Shown: positions 33,082 to 46,183, counted from the stretch's first letter. The stretch: DNA of 64,000 nt from Oenanthe sinensis (GCA_028671895.1 CM053800.1:15335886-15399885); one strand, 5' to 3'. A program made the numbers and translations. The notes: a model not told the origin generated them from the letters alone.

Positions 33082-33094
33082 AATAGGGGGAGAT
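33082..33094 (+). promoter_or_regulatory. Polypurine tract of Sirevirus-1
   Basis: AATAGGGGGAGAT ends directly at the 3' LTR start, the normal plus-strand primer position. Confidence 0.85.
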
Positions 33095-34272
33095 TGTTAG
33101 GAATTATGAGTTTTGATGATAACAAATTACTTAGAATTTCAATAGGGACTCAAAATTATTTTTGTAACTGATCAATGGATATGACTTATAAATATCCATT
33201 GATTAGGAAACCAGCTATCAGTTGAAACTTGTTTCTCAACTGATAGACTGGATTGTAGCATTGATTTATGTTTCACTATCAATTGATTGTATTACCTCGA
33301 TGGATGCAATGATGTAGTCAACTGATGTTATTGACTTCAATTTCTAGCTTCTCAACAGATGTGAAGAATGGCTGATCAATTGTAAATATTCTAAGTCAGA
33401 ATTCTCACAAGTGAAGTGATCAACTGATGTTGAAGTCGATGGATGAAGACACTACTCAACGGATGAAAGCTATCAATGGATAATTACAGTCAACGGATAA
33501 AGAATCATCAATGGATAAGGAGTCGATGGATAGCTCAATTATCCATCGACACATCAACTGATCAACAGATATCCTATCCATCGATGGATAAGCAAAGGTG
33601 AATCAACTGATAAGCTTAACATCATTTATCAGTTGATTAAAGTTTCCCTATTTAGCTAAAAGCCAGATTTCACGGGAACAGTGCAGAAACTGAATCATTG
33701 GAAGACAGTCCTGTCAGGACTGTGAAGACTTTCTAGGCAACACAGCATCCAAGGAATATCTTAAGACAAAAGACACTTCCAGAGCTAGTAAGTTCTACAA
33801 GGAAAGCTGTGAAAAGGAGCTAGTTTCTATTTTTATGTAAACAGTATAAATTGTAATATTATATTGTTATCAGTCGATAGAAAACTAGAGGAGTAGTTGT
33901 TGTTTATAAAAAGCAACAACACAGTAGCAAAGAAGAAGTTGTTTTTGCAATAGAACTCAAGAAAAGCAAAGTAGAAAATCAGGCAGAACTTGTAATGCTT
34001 TTCTAGATTCTACATTCAACTTTGTACGCAGCTTAGTATTTTTACTAAGATCAATTGAAAGCAAAAACACACTAGTGGAAAAACAATCCACTAGTAATTT
34101 TTAATCTTGTTGTTTCTGTTATCAACACTTTAGTTATCCAGTTCTTAGTTACATCAATCTTAATTAAACACTCTCTTTGTACAAACTTATTTCCGCAAGA
34201 AGTTGACTTAATTTTTAAGTTTGTATTCAACCCCCCCTTCTCCAAACTTAGTGTACTTAAGGGCGAATAACA
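33095..34272 (+). repeat. 3' LTR of Sirevirus-1
   Basis: Same length as the 5' LTR, with two substitutions noticed (C for T near 34064, T for C near 34213). It is preceded by the PPT and followed by TTAAT. Confidence 0.95.
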
Positions 34273-37200
34273 TTAATGTCTAACAAGAGAAAAGTGCACC
34301 CAAGACAACAGTGAAAGATGTGGGAACTTCTGATTCCCCCAATCCTGGTATAGGTGCTAAAGACTTAAAAAAGAAATTGAATAGACCTATTAGGTTTATC
34401 AATAGTAGGGATAGTGACAATAGATATCATTTTACTGAGAACTTTAAGACTGCTGATAAAGTTAAAGTAAAATCTGTTAAAAAACCTACTTCTTTGAATA
34501 ACATGCATTATTGATGTATGCCATAAACCCTGTGGTGTTGTAAATTGTATGTTATGTATTTTTAATTCTATGTCTGCATAATTCAAAAGCATGTTTACTA
34601 AGAAAAATACCATGACACCTACACAACACATCAATAATAAATTTGTGAAATCCAAGACTGTGATTCTTTCACCTGAAAAGAAGGAAACATACGTTCCGAA
34701 GTCTAAACAGAAAGTTGTTAAAACCATTAATAGGAATATAAGTACAGTTAAGGTAGATGTTGCTGTTGTTCGAAAAGAATTTATTGTTAAAGCTTATAAA
34801 TGTCAATTCTTCAAGTATGTCGGGCCCAATCAATTTGGAGCTCCGAAGATAATTTAATCTATTTGATATTTGCAGGGAGTTAAATAGGTAAACCGAGTTG
34901 TATGGATCCCGAACAATGGATCTTCAAGACATATGACCAGAGATAGAGCCCTTCTATCAAACGTGGTTGAAAAAGTTGGCCCAATCGTCACATTTGGAGA
35001 TAACAACAAAGGTATGACTACGGGATATGGCAAGTTAAATGATGGGAATGTTATCATTGAGAATGTCTCTTTAGTGGATGGAGTTAAACATAATCTACTC
35101 ATTATAAGTCACTTCTGTGATAAAGGATACAAAGTAAACTTTATCAAGGAAAAGTGTTTAATAGCTCACTCTAAAGAGGACAAACTAGCCTTATGTGGAG
35201 TAAGGAAAGGAAACTAGTATGTATCCAATCTCAATTCATTAACTGAAGATGAAGCAAACGTTTATACTCAAAGGCTTCATCAGAAGAAAGCTGGCTATGC
35301 CACAAGAAACTCTCACACCTAAATTTCAAAACAATGAGCTCTCTAGTTAAGAGGGATTTGGTAAGAGGACTGCCTTCTATGGAATTTACACAAGAAGGAT
35401 TGTGTGAGGCATGTCAGAAAGGAAAGTCGAAGAAAGCAAGTCACAAAGGCACGGACACTTCAAACAATATTGAACCACTTCAACTGTTACATATGGATTT
35501 ATTTGATCATGTCAATATTATATCTATGGCAATGAAAAGATATGCCTTAGTGATTGTAGATGATTTCACAAAATATACGTGGGTTTTATTCTTGAACTCT
35601 AAGGATGAAACTCCACAATTGGTGATTGATCATGTAAATCTAATTGAGTTAGATTCAAAGTTAATTGTCCGGACAATCAAGTCAGACAATGTAAAAGAAT
35701 TCAAGAATGAAGTTCGGAATAACTTTTGATCACATAAGGTGATAACTAGACAATACTCAGCACCAAAAACTCTGCAACATAATGGAGTAGTAGAAAGGAA
35801 TAATTGAACCCTGATTGAAGCTGCAAGAACAATGTTAAGTGAATTAAGGTTACCTATCTACTTCTGGGTTGAAGTAGTATTTACAGCATGTTATACCCAA
35901 AATCGAACTCTAATCAATAAAGATCATATAAAGACTTCCTATGAATTAATGGCTAGCAAGAAACTATCATTCAAGTACTTTCATGTATTTGGAACTAAAT
36001 GTTATATACTGAAAGATGGAGATGAATATCATGGTAAGTTCAAGAAGAGCATATAGGGTGTACATAATTGATCAGCACCAAGTAAAAGAAAGTGTCAACG
36101 TAACTTTCGACGACACTAAACTCCCAAGTATCCAAACTGAAGATCCTTCTGAGTCATTAAAATTTGATAAATATCCAGACTCACATTCCGACGACGAAGA
36201 AGAACTTGAGGCTACAATAGGAAATGATAATAATGATCGAGGTAATAGTAGTGGAAATAATGGTAACACTGGAGATACTACTAATACCAGTGGTGGATCA
36301 ACAAGTCATCCTTGCAGCAACTCAGGGGGATATGATGGATCTACTGGTAGAACATAACATCATAATGTATATCGAGGCGAATCAATAAGATCAAACCTTC
36401 TTAGGGAAATGATAAGGAGTAGAGATCATCTATTTGAATTGATCACATGTGATCCAAATGTTGGAGTCAAAACTAGGAGTGCAACTTCAAAAGAATGTCT
36501 ATTTTCAATTTTTCTATATCAAGAAGAACTATGAAAAATTGAAGATGCACTAAATGATCCAGATTGGGTTCTTGCCTTGCAAGAAGATCTCAATCACTTT
36601 GAGAGACAAGAAGTATGGACACTGGTACCCAGGCCAAAAGATAGATCTATAATTGGCACTAAATGGGAATACATGAATATATTAGACGGTGATGCCATTG
36701 TTATGAGGAAATGGCCAGACTGGTGGCAAAAAGTTACTCTTAGGAAGAGGGAATTGATTATGACAAGACCTATGCACCAGTTGCAAGACTTGAAACCATC
36801 GGGATATTTCTAGCATTCGCAGCACACTCAAATTTCAAAGTTTATCAAATGGATGTGAAGAGTAATTTTCTGAATGGAGAGCTAGAAGAGGAAGTATATG
36901 TAGAGCAGCACCTGGCTTTGAAAATCTAGAGTTTGTTGATTTTGTATATTTTCTATTCAAAGCCCTTTATGGACTCAAGCAAGCACTGATGACATGGTAT
37001 GCCACTCTCTTTGAGTTTTTACTTGAAAATGGCTTTACTAGATGTGTTATAGATAAAACTCTCTTTTATAAATTGCGTGATAAAGATATGATATTTGTCC
37101 AAGTTTATGTTGACGATATTATATTTGGTTATACTAACGAAAACTTGTGCAAGAGATTTGCTAAGTTAATGCTAGTAGGTGTGAGATGAGCATAATGGGT

Positions 37201-38048
37201 GAGCTATCATTCTTCCTAGGATTGCAAGTAAATCAAAGGGAAGATGGGATTTTTATTTGTCAATCAAAGTACGTATGGGATCTTCCGAGAAAATACAGTC
37301 TAGAAGACTCCTCACTAGCAAAAATCCCAATGCCAACAGCCACTAAGCTTGACAAAGATGAAATTGGTAAGAAGGTTGATATCACAAGCTATAGAAGTAT
37401 GATAGGCTCATTATTATACTTAACTATAAGTAGACCTGACATAATGTTTGCAACATGCTTATGTGCATGATTTTAATCTGATCCTAGGAAATCTCATCTT
37501 ATAGTTGTCAAACAAATTTTTAGATATATGAAGGGTACACCAAATCTTGGAATTTCATACCCTAAAGATACATGTTTGAACTAATAGGCTAGACAGATTC
37601 AGATTATGCAGGATGCAAGATGGACAGGAAAAGTACTTCTGGAAGCAGTCAGTTTCTAGGATGTCGGTTGATCTCCTAGTATAGCAAGAAACATCACTCA
37701 GTATCTATCTCGACAGCCGAAGCAGAATATATTGCGACAGGTAGCTGTTGTGCTCAGATCTTGTGAATAAGGAATCAACTAAATGACTATGGACTTGCGT
37801 TGAACAAAATTCTAATTTTCTGTGACAACACAAGTGTTGTAGCCATCTCCAATAATCCTGTACAACACTCTTGAACCAAGCATATTGACATAAGGTATCA
37901 TTTTATCCGAGAGCATGTCTTAAATGGAACTGTGGTATGACATTTTTTACCCATAGAAGATCAGATAGCCGACATCTTCACAAAACCACTTGATGAATCC
38001 AATTTTTCTAAGTTGGTTAGTGAATTAAGGATGTTAAATAATGCCTAA
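34273..38048 (+). pseudogene. Sirevirus-3 gag end and pol, heavily broken
   Basis: After the TTAAT duplication, gag-pol resumes. The protease region WIPNNGSSRHMTRD is near 34903-34945, with the catalytic Asp of DSG replaced by Asn. The pre-integrase and integrase follow at 35280-36000 (CEACQKGK, HMDLFDHVN, SDNVKEF, GVVERNN), with stops at about 35217 and 35728 and a TGA in RNNRT. RT lies at 36540-37470 (FERQEVWTLVPRPKDRS, YQMDVKS, VYVDDIIFGY). RNase H lies at 37480-38040 (SYSTAEAEY-like, TKHIDIRYHF, TKPLDES). At least ten stops or frameshifts are visible. The protease mutation alone would block polyprotein processing. Confidence 0.8.
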
Positions 38049-39100
38049 TTTTTTGTTGCTAGGAGTTGATTTGAGTTCATAAATATTAAATGTTAATATT
38101 TAAAAGATTTATAAGACTTGAATCAACAAATCCTAAGGCTTATGAATTTTTGGATAAATTATCTTGAGAATTATTTAATATTCTTAATAGATACTTATTT
38201 CAATTATAGCTAAGTACTCATTATTATATATTATTTTGTAAAAGCATTTTATAAGCATTTGTATGTAAATGTTTTGTTGTTTTATTATTAATGTTGATTA
38301 CTCTAAATTTTGAATAAGATTTCCTTTATTTTATTTCAAATTTTGGAACAATTAATAATATTTCTATATAATTGTTTACTATTATATATTTATGATGTTT
38401 GTATATTATATATATATATATATATATATTTGTTAAAGTTTTTTTTCTTCGGAAAGACTTTTGTTTAATCAGAAAGACTTTTGTATTAATAAAACCTCTA
38501 AGAATTTTTAAATAAAGCTCGACAAGACTTTTCAAAAGTCTTACCGAATGTTTAAACAAAACTCTTACCAGTTGTGTTTATTTGTGATATTAAAAGTCTT
38601 ATTTATTTTTTTCATTATTAGCTTAACAGTTGATATACACAGATAGATACACATACAAGAACTCAGATCTCTAGCAAGACTTTTGAACAACCTTTGAATT
38701 CTTCGATTTTTAATCTCCTACAACTACTCAGTTGATTTAGATCGCTATTACAGGATTTATGCTTGCTTAGTTACGATTATTAGTCCAAAAATAAGTCGAA
38801 ACTCTGCCCGTTTTTAGTTTATTTTGGACTGATTTGATCGTTATGGTTGGAACTGGTGTAAGTTGCATTGTTTGTTGTTAAAGGACTGTTAGAGGACTGT
38901 TCATAAGAATAATTTTGTGTGATAAATCGATTTGGGGTATTAGTTGTGTTAGGGTTTTAATTTAAGGGCAGTTAGTCGATTTTTGTATAAAATCGATTAT
39001 TAAAATTTGATATAATTAAATTTGTTAAAATTCTAATTAGTAAAAATAGTTGCTCTGTTTGTAATTGCCAAGACTAATTTTATTAGATATTTTGTTCCGA
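38049..39100 (+). promoter_or_regulatory. Sirevirus-3 pol-ORF2 spacer with AAGACTT/AAGTCTT array
   Basis: AT-rich spacer with a (TA)n tract at 38406-38429. Seven AAGACTT/AAGTCTT sites lie between 38450 and 38690, one extended to AAAGTCTTACCGAA. The position is the same as in Sirevirus-1 and -2. No protein was seen here. Confidence 0.6.
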
Positions 39101-42100
39101 AGAAGTGCTATGAGGCTAGATTTAGGCCGTGGATGAAGTTTATAAACGAGATCATACATTAGTAAGAACTGTTATTTCATTGAACACTCTGTTGAAGATT
39201 GAACTTTTAAGGGCCTTGTACTCCACTACTAGAAATTGTTCGAATGATAGGCTGGTTCAGTTTTCTTTCAGAATTGGAGAGACAAAATACTTAATAGACG
39301 AGATTGATGTGAATAGAGTTTTAGGGTTCCCAACAGATAATTTTGAGACCTTACCCACCGTTGAAGATATAACAAACTTCTTTCTAGTCAATTCACTATC
39401 ACGACACAATTGATCTAGTGAAGCTGTCTAAATCCCAGTTGGTGAGCGAATGGGATTACCTCTTGGACACACTAGAAAAAGTGTTCTCTCCAAAAATAAA
39501 GACCAACTTCCACAACATTTCAACTCTTCTTCATGTTATTGGATATTCTGTGGCCCACAACCAAATAATTAATTTTGGGAAGCTGATTCTAACATAAATA
39601 ATAAGGAAAATGGGTACTGCTGAGAGCAGAAACTTAAATGTGGATCAGAAAATTTCTTGTTTCTATCTAAAGTTCTTAATGCTGCTAATGAATAATATAC
39701 TGTCAGAGAAGGAAAAAACAATATTTGTCAACAGCCCAGTGGAAGTTTCCCCAACCACTCAAAAGAATTTGTTTACCAGACTCAGCAATAAAAATAAATT
39801 TAAAGGGGTAGCCATTGTCACAACTGATTACATGACAAATGTTCTCAATCAAATAGTCAATCCTGCACAGGCTCAACCGCTTCCGCACGATCCAGAACAA
39901 GTGCCAATGGAAGTTGATAATCTGCACTACTATTGCTAGAGGCTGCTCATTAGGTAGAACAAGAGGCATTGGTACAACGGGTAATATCTCACACTTTAGC
40001 TTCTAATTTTTTACATTTAAATATATCTGTGATGGACTATGATTGTGGTCTTACACTACAGGATTTTGGAAATAAACCTGAAAACACACAGGTTCAATCC
40101 CAAGCTAAGCTAGAACCTCAAACAGTTTATTCTTCTTCAACTTCGTTGAGTCAAGTCAGAAAAAGGAAGAAACCAGTTAGAAAAGTAAGAGAAAGAGGTC
40201 TTAGTAGTTTTATGAGTGACCCCGCAGCTCTGTCTCTACCTTCAAAAAGATCGAGAAATGAACCTGAGGCAACTGCAGACCCATCTTTATCCTCTCATTG
40301 GGATTTGGACTTTGAAATGACAATTCAACAGTCTCTGGATTCAATCGATCAAACGGGTGATTCTATTTAAATTCGCCGTCCAGCCGTGGTACCCTATGAT
40401 GAGTCACGTACACTACTAGCGCTCACTCTAGCAGGACCTCCATTGTCAGAAACACAAAGTAATGAGGGGACAACTAATGAAGAATAAAATATTTTTGATA
40501 CAAACATGTCGGATGCCACATTTTCAGTGGACCAAGACATTCTTGATGCAGTGCAACATCAGTTGTCTTGACAGGTATTGAGCGGCACCACAGACTCTAA
40601 TGAGCCACACATTACGTTGTCTGAGGTGGTGACCCCTTGGACTTCTCACGTCCAGTTCCTTACGAGGAAGTTCTCTTATCCACTAGTAGATTTGAGAGGC
40701 CACCACTCCATAGAGTGAGTTGGGACTCCATTCACAGAGTAGCTATGTCAGTAGCGGAGCCACTTCAAGATAATCTTGTTGTTGACATGCCTTCACAAGC
40801 TTCAAAAGAGCATTTTGATTCTTCAATAGTTATAGTATTATATATAGGTAAAGCTAAGGATTCTCGAAAGGATCTAAACACGAGTGAAGTGAGGCAAACA
40901 CCGAGCGATACACGTGCATAAAATGATAGTGAAATAAATAAGAGTGTAAGTGAGGTGAGTGCACACACACAGTGAACTTTTATAAAAAATGGAAGCTCTG
41001 CAGAAAGAAATGCAGGTTGTTCAAGCTGAGTTGGTAAAAGTAAAAGCACAAGCAGAAATAAGTTCTACATTTGCCTCTGTAATAGAACAGTTGACAATCG
41101 TGCGAAAAGATGTTGTTGATGTCAAGTCAAGCATTCTCCTCAAAACATAAGATATCCAGAATGTTCAGAGTCTCATTGCTGAGGATATGAAGGAGATTAT
41201 CAACATAAATGAAAGAATTGATGATGTGGAAAGGAGCTTGACTCATAGAATAATTGAAAATGAAAAAATCTCTTTTAAGCTCTTCGATAAGCTATATGAA
41301 GGGATTGTTCATCTAAATGAAGGGATGAAGCAGGTCTATCTGGACATGGAAAAACTTGTCAAATCATTTCAAACTTCTAAATCTGTAGATGATCCCTCAA
41401 CTAAGGGGGGAAAGAAAATGAGAAAGTAAGTGTAGCTGAAGGAGAAGGAACTACGAAAGAAAAAGGCAAAACAAAGCTATATACAGAGGATTAAGAGTTG
41501 TTTGAGTCAAATACTCAAGAATAACAATATATTCATGAAGATCAATTCATTGATGATAGTGTTAAAGATGACACATACAATCCTGACTACTGTAGAGATG
41601 AGGAAGAAACCGCCTTTGATGAGGAATTCTTGTTTCCTAGAGAAGAAGAGTCTGTTCCTGCCTACGAAGATATCAAGGTAAACAATGCTAAAACTGCACA
41701 ACTGAAAGCTCTAGTCAAGATGAAAGCGCAGTCTAAAAGGAAAGAGAGTTTGGAAAAACAGAATCTATGGGCTACTGCTGTAAATGAGAAGAAGAAAAAT
41801 GTGCAGTTGAAGTTAGGAAAGAAGTGGGACACTGCCAGAGAACTCATGGACAAGCTTCAGAAGGGTCCATTTGAAGACAAGCATTTAAAGTCATTAATTG
41901 AACGCTTGGAAAGTTTAAATGACAGCATCAACAACTTCATGAAGGCCCTAAAAGAAGAAGTTGATTACCTCACTGTCATAGTAGATCACATTGTTGAAGA
42001 CTGGAATATATTAGTCTACACGCACAGGAATGGCACATTCAGAGTTTCTATGGAGTTTTTCAGAGAAAGATGTCTATCTGTGTTATGGACTTTTTTGAAC

Positions 42101-42616
42101 AAAGTAAGAAGAAGCTCATAAGAAAATGAACTGATAAAAGACAGACTCTGAGAATTTGTAAGATTTTTCAGTGCACAAATCATTGTTGATCCTCATGAAG
42201 TAATATTCCTCTCAAACAAGTTTTATCAAACATTAAAATTAGATGAGGAGTTCTTACATAAATGCACAGGTAAATACATGATTGAGGTTGAGACAATGCT
42301 CAGAAATAAAGGATTCAGATCTTAAGAGAAGTTAGATGTTGCTGAAAAGATCCAGAAGTACTTTTTGTCAAAGAAAATTCCGTCTTGCATCCAGAAGATG
42401 TCAAAGATAGATTCAAATCAGCCATTTAATGTCCAAGAAGAAGAAGTAGATCATGTTGAGCAGGAAGTGCAATGGCATTTAGCTCATGTTGAACAAAGAA
42501 GGTTGTATGGAGAATCCACTCAATCAGTACAATCAGAAACTCAAGAGGTATCAAGGACACATGTGCATAAGATTTATACTCTAGAAGAAGGTGAAATTGA
42601 TACTTCTGAAGACTAA
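39101..42616 (+). pseudogene. Sirevirus-3 ORF2 relic
   Basis: The ORF at 39129-39413 includes VQFSFRIGETKYLIDEIDVN, VLGFPTDNFETLPTVEDI; this aligns with the TYTINSTSLSECLGLP region of the Sirevirus-1 ORF2 N-terminal domain. Further pieces follow in shifting frames: a region with KKRK-like basic runs (40150-40370), charged coiled-coil-like helices (40990-41430 and 41630-42120), and a C-terminal part ending YTLEEGEIDTSED (42616). The order basic-disordered, coiled-coil, C-terminal domain matches the intact ORF2. At least six interruptions make it non-functional. Confidence 0.6.
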
Positions 42617-42838
42617 AGAATAAGATAGGTCAAGATACAAATTTGTAATACATGTTCAGTCCAGAGGAACATCTATCTTGTATTTATTTTTCAAGTATGA
42701 ATCTGGAAAATTGTTAAATATGAATCTAGAACTTTTTATTATTTACAGTTCTTAAAATGTCGTATTACTTTCTTAGTTGTTAGTTGAGTTATCCTCAAGA
42801 AATTTGTGTGTTAAATGTTTAACAACAAATAGGGGAGA

Positions 42839-44093
42839 TTTAAAGACATATGACTAGGCCTATTTGTAATAATTAGATGACAACTCAACTCTGATAAAAA
42901 AATAGTAAATAATAATTATGAAAATATGAATCAGAACGAAGAAAGTAAACTAGACACAAGAATCAGAAGAATTTGAATAATATGTTCAAGCGTCAGTAAA
43001 AAATAAAAAAGTAGTATTTCAGAACAGTTTAGAAGACAAAGAAGATTCAAAGTGACTACTACAAAAAGATTCTAAGAAAAGAGATATTAGAGACAAAGCT
43101 AGAAGCGAGAATAAGACAGAAGATCATAACTTTTAAAGTTAAAGGTGAAAAATATTTATTTTAGTATGGCACAAACGAACTAGACAGTACATTTATGTGT
43201 GAACTAATTTAATAAATATTTATCACCTAGCTTAAGTGATTTTCAGATAGACGACAGTGAAGAAAGATAGACTCAAGTCAAATATATAATGATTGTGCAG
43301 TGAAGAAACTAATTAATTCTAATATCAAAAGTTAATTAATTATTTAATTTATCTACTTAAATTAATTCATCTTGAATTGATTTAATTTATAAATTATTTA
43401 ATTAAAATTGGTGAAATTAATTAAGTTAAAAATGACATTTTATTTAACATTTAAAGAAAGTCTCTCTGCACTAATTAGAAAAGTCGTACCGAATTTCAAA
43501 TAAGTCTTTCTCAAATTCAGTTTAAAAAGTCTTTTATAAAAAGTCTTACCGAATTAAATCCGTAAGACTATCAAAAGTCTTACCGAGATGCTTTCCAAAA
43601 GTCTTACCGAGCAGCCAAGTAAAAAGTCTTACCGAGTTTTAAAAGTCTTGCACAATTTATTTAAAAAGTCTTGAATGCTAATTTATAAAGTCTTTTTAAT
43701 TTTTTAATAAATTTTATTCAAATGTCTTGCTAGCTTCAACCTCTAGAAATATGAGGCCACTAGCTTCATTATTTTAGTAGTTGAAAACATTTAAATTCAG
43801 TAATTTGTCTGCATTGTAATATTCAGAGACTTTCTATCCTGGTTTGAAATATAATTGTTAAACAAGAACAATTCATGTTGAAAGTGTTCTAGTCTATTTT
43901 ATCAATTATAAACATTTTCATTATATTAATTTTTGTAATACTTTTCAAGCTAAAAATCATATATTCTACTTGAATAGTATTTCATAATAATTAATATTAT
44001 GTGATTAATTAAAATAATATTATAAATCTGAAATTCCACGATTAAATATGGATATTGTATTCAACCCCCCTTCTACAATATCAGAGACCAACA
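42839..44093 (+). repeat. 3' LTR of Sirevirus-3
   Basis: It is preceded by the PPT-like CAAATAGGGGAGA (42825-42838). The first bases appear mutated (TTTAAAG instead of TGTTAAAG). It contains the AAGTCTT array at 43478-43695 and ends TATTCAACCCCCCTTC...ACCAACA at 44093. About 1255 bp. Gypsy sequence follows directly. Confidence 0.7.
43478..43695 (+). promoter_or_regulatory. AAGTCTTACCGA array in the Sirevirus-3 LTR
   Basis: About eleven AAGTCTT-core sites lie in about 215 bp, four of them extended to AAAGTCTTACCGA followed by R. They lie in the U3 part of the LTR, matching the place of the ATC-N4-GAT array in Sirevirus-1. Confidence 0.7.
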
Positions 44094-44632
44094 TAGGAGG
44101 ATGCCGATTCCAAGAGAAGCCCGACTCTAGGCGAAGTTTGAGTTCAGGAGAAATATGGGCATAACAACTCCCCACCAAATTCTCGAAATATTCAAATATG
44201 AAAGAACTTCTTCATTCACCATCTCCTCCATTTTTTTAAAAGAATATGTGCCCTGTACTTTTGGCATGTCCATAACATCCTCCTAAAACAGTTGACTTCT
44301 TCCTAAAAAATTTTTAACGGTTGCCTTTAAATTATCCTTATGCTATCTTCCTTCAAGATATTGAGATTTCCTTCCTTCAAATATTTTAAAACATGAGTTA
44401 TCCATACGACTGGAGCATCTTCATCCACCTACATTACCTTTATCTCGGAAAAATTAGGCTTCTCCTGAACTTCTAATGGGAACACCCGGCAACATATGAG
44501 CATTCTTTTGAGAACCTAATTTGGCCAATACATCAGTACTACTATCACTCTTCCTCGACATCTACTATAGTCACACTGCCTTGAATTTTTGCACAGCTGG
44601 CTGAGCACACTCCAATTACATCTTCCTCTTGG
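44094..44632 (-). pseudogene. Gypsy RNase H-integrase linker fragment
   Basis: The minus strand shows VLAKLGSQKNAHMLPGVPI, then FSEIK and VWITHVLKYLKEGNL. This matches the stretch after RNase H in Tat-like gypsy pol. It has stops and frameshifts. Coding sense fades toward 44094, where the Sirevirus-3 LTR begins. Confidence 0.55.
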
Positions 44633-46183
44633 TGTTAGTAATTGTACCCTAGAGACAATTACTTTTATATTTTAAGGAAAATATTTTATTATTAAGGATT
44701 ATGTTTTATTGATTATTATTTATTTATTATGTTTTATTTACTGCGTAATAAATTGAAAGCATAATAAATGTCCTTCAAATTTTGATACGTATTATATATC
44801 TTTAAGTATGCGACTTAAAAATGAGATTATATGAATAGTATCTTATTCCTAAAATTCCCTAGTCGAGTATTATAATATAAGGACAATAATAATGCAATAA
44901 GACTAGTATGTTTGTTGACAGATGATCACATCTCATTGGTCATATGTGTGGTGATACTAAAGTCAAGAACATAAGTACATGTCTCAATGAATGGCACTAG
45001 AATGACCCGCCGTGAGATTCTACATGTTAATAAGTGTCATAAGAAATTCTTCATGTGATAATGATGTAATGATCCTCTGACTTAAAATCATTATATTTCC
45101 ATACGAGAATTAATATACTTTGATTACACTAAAAGTTACCTTTAACCGGGTGATGATAAAAGTGGACATTGGGTATACTATGAATCGTATGAGAAATATG
45201 AATGATAGATAAATGATTTAACCTTCATATTTAGGAGTGATATTATCGGCCTCTTGACTGTGCGAGACTATAAAATGTCTGGTCATGTTCAAATGTTGAT
45301 TTGTTTAATAGTTTACTCATTCATCAAGGAAACCCGGATTAAACGTTGAAGATGATGACACGATGCATGCCTCGAGTTTGATCTATGATATAATGTTAAA
45401 GAGATTATATTACATGGAACATTATTCACGAAAGGCTTAATCAAATCATTGATTTTATTATTAATACTTGGGTAGAAATGATGTATTACTAGATGCCGCT
45501 CATTGTTTATAATTTTAATTAGATATTAAAATTATTGCCAACGTAATAATAACCTACAGGCTCACACACAAAGAATGCTTGAAGGAGAAATAATTTAAAT
45601 TATGAATTTAAATTATATAAATAATTTATTTTATTTATGATATTAAATAAGTATGACTTAATTAATTATATAAATAGAATATATGAATTACTTAAACTAA
45701 TTCTAAAATTAGTAATTAATTAATTAAGTGAGAATAAATTAATTAATTTGGAATTCTAGATTATTATTAATTATAATTAGATTATAATTAGAAAACTTAT
45801 TCCTCTCTCTATATAATCTCTTTATGGGCTGATTTAATAGTAAGACACATATTTTTCTAAAACCCTAGCCGTTTTGAGAAAAGAAAAAGATAGAGAGAGA
45901 AACAGTTTTCGGGTGCTAGTACACATCAATCCTTCATGAAAAGTGTTCGTGTGGATACTATAGAGCGTAGATCACGTGAGCGGGATACATGGTGATTAAA
46001 AAAGCTTTGGACCTCCATTAATCTTCGATTGATGAACTGTTAAAACTTTTGAAGGTATTTGCTCTTAATCGCCGAATTAAATCTTTTGTTTTCACATGGA
46101 TCATGTGGAGGGTTTTGATTTATATTACGTTTTATATTTAATTTTCACATTTTTCCGCTGTATTTGTGCCTCGAAACCCTTCA
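44633..46183 (+). repeat. Solo LTR of the copia A/B family, plus orientation
   Basis: It runs from TGTTAGTAATTG to CGAAACCCTTCA, 1551 bp, with no internal region on either side. Flanking 5-bp direct repeats CTTGG (44628-44632) and CTTAG (46184-46188) agree at four of five bases. It is more diverged than the LTRs of A and B and points the opposite way. A TATA-like CTATATAATC lies near 45810. It arose by LTR-LTR recombination of a full element and separates two pieces of the gypsy relic. Confidence 0.9.

Larger units (their letters stand above)
22687..34272 (+). mobile_element. Sirevirus-1: complete, young Sirevirus retrotransposon
   Basis: This is an 11586-bp element with two 1178-bp LTRs (22687-23864, 33095-34272), both TGTTAGG...GAATAACA, and the target duplication TTAAT (22682-22686, 34273-34277). 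The initiator tRNA-Met PBS and a PPT are in place. By eye the LTRs differ at only two positions (near 23656 versus 34064, and 23803 versus 34213), so it inserted very recently. It encodes one uninterrupted gag-pol and a separate long ORF2. The ORF2 and the CCCCCC-containing LTR end place it in the Sirevirus (Maximus/SIRE) lineage. It sits inside the gag of Sirevirus-3. Confidence 0.97.
20957..44093 (+). mobile_element. Sirevirus-3: old element split by Sirevirus-1
   Basis: Left part 20957-22686 (gag), right part 34273-44093 (rest of gag, pol, ORF2, 3' LTR). The reading order joins across the TTAAT target duplication of Sirevirus-1. The 5' LTR and gag start are missing, cut at the inverted RT fragment. 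It ends in an LTR whose 3' end (TTGTATTCAACCCCCC... ACCAACA) stops at 44093, followed by gypsy sequence, so it had inserted into that gypsy element. Many frameshifts and stops make it older than its neighbours. Its private motif is AAGTCTT/AAGACTT, often GTCTTACCGA. Confidence 0.8.
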
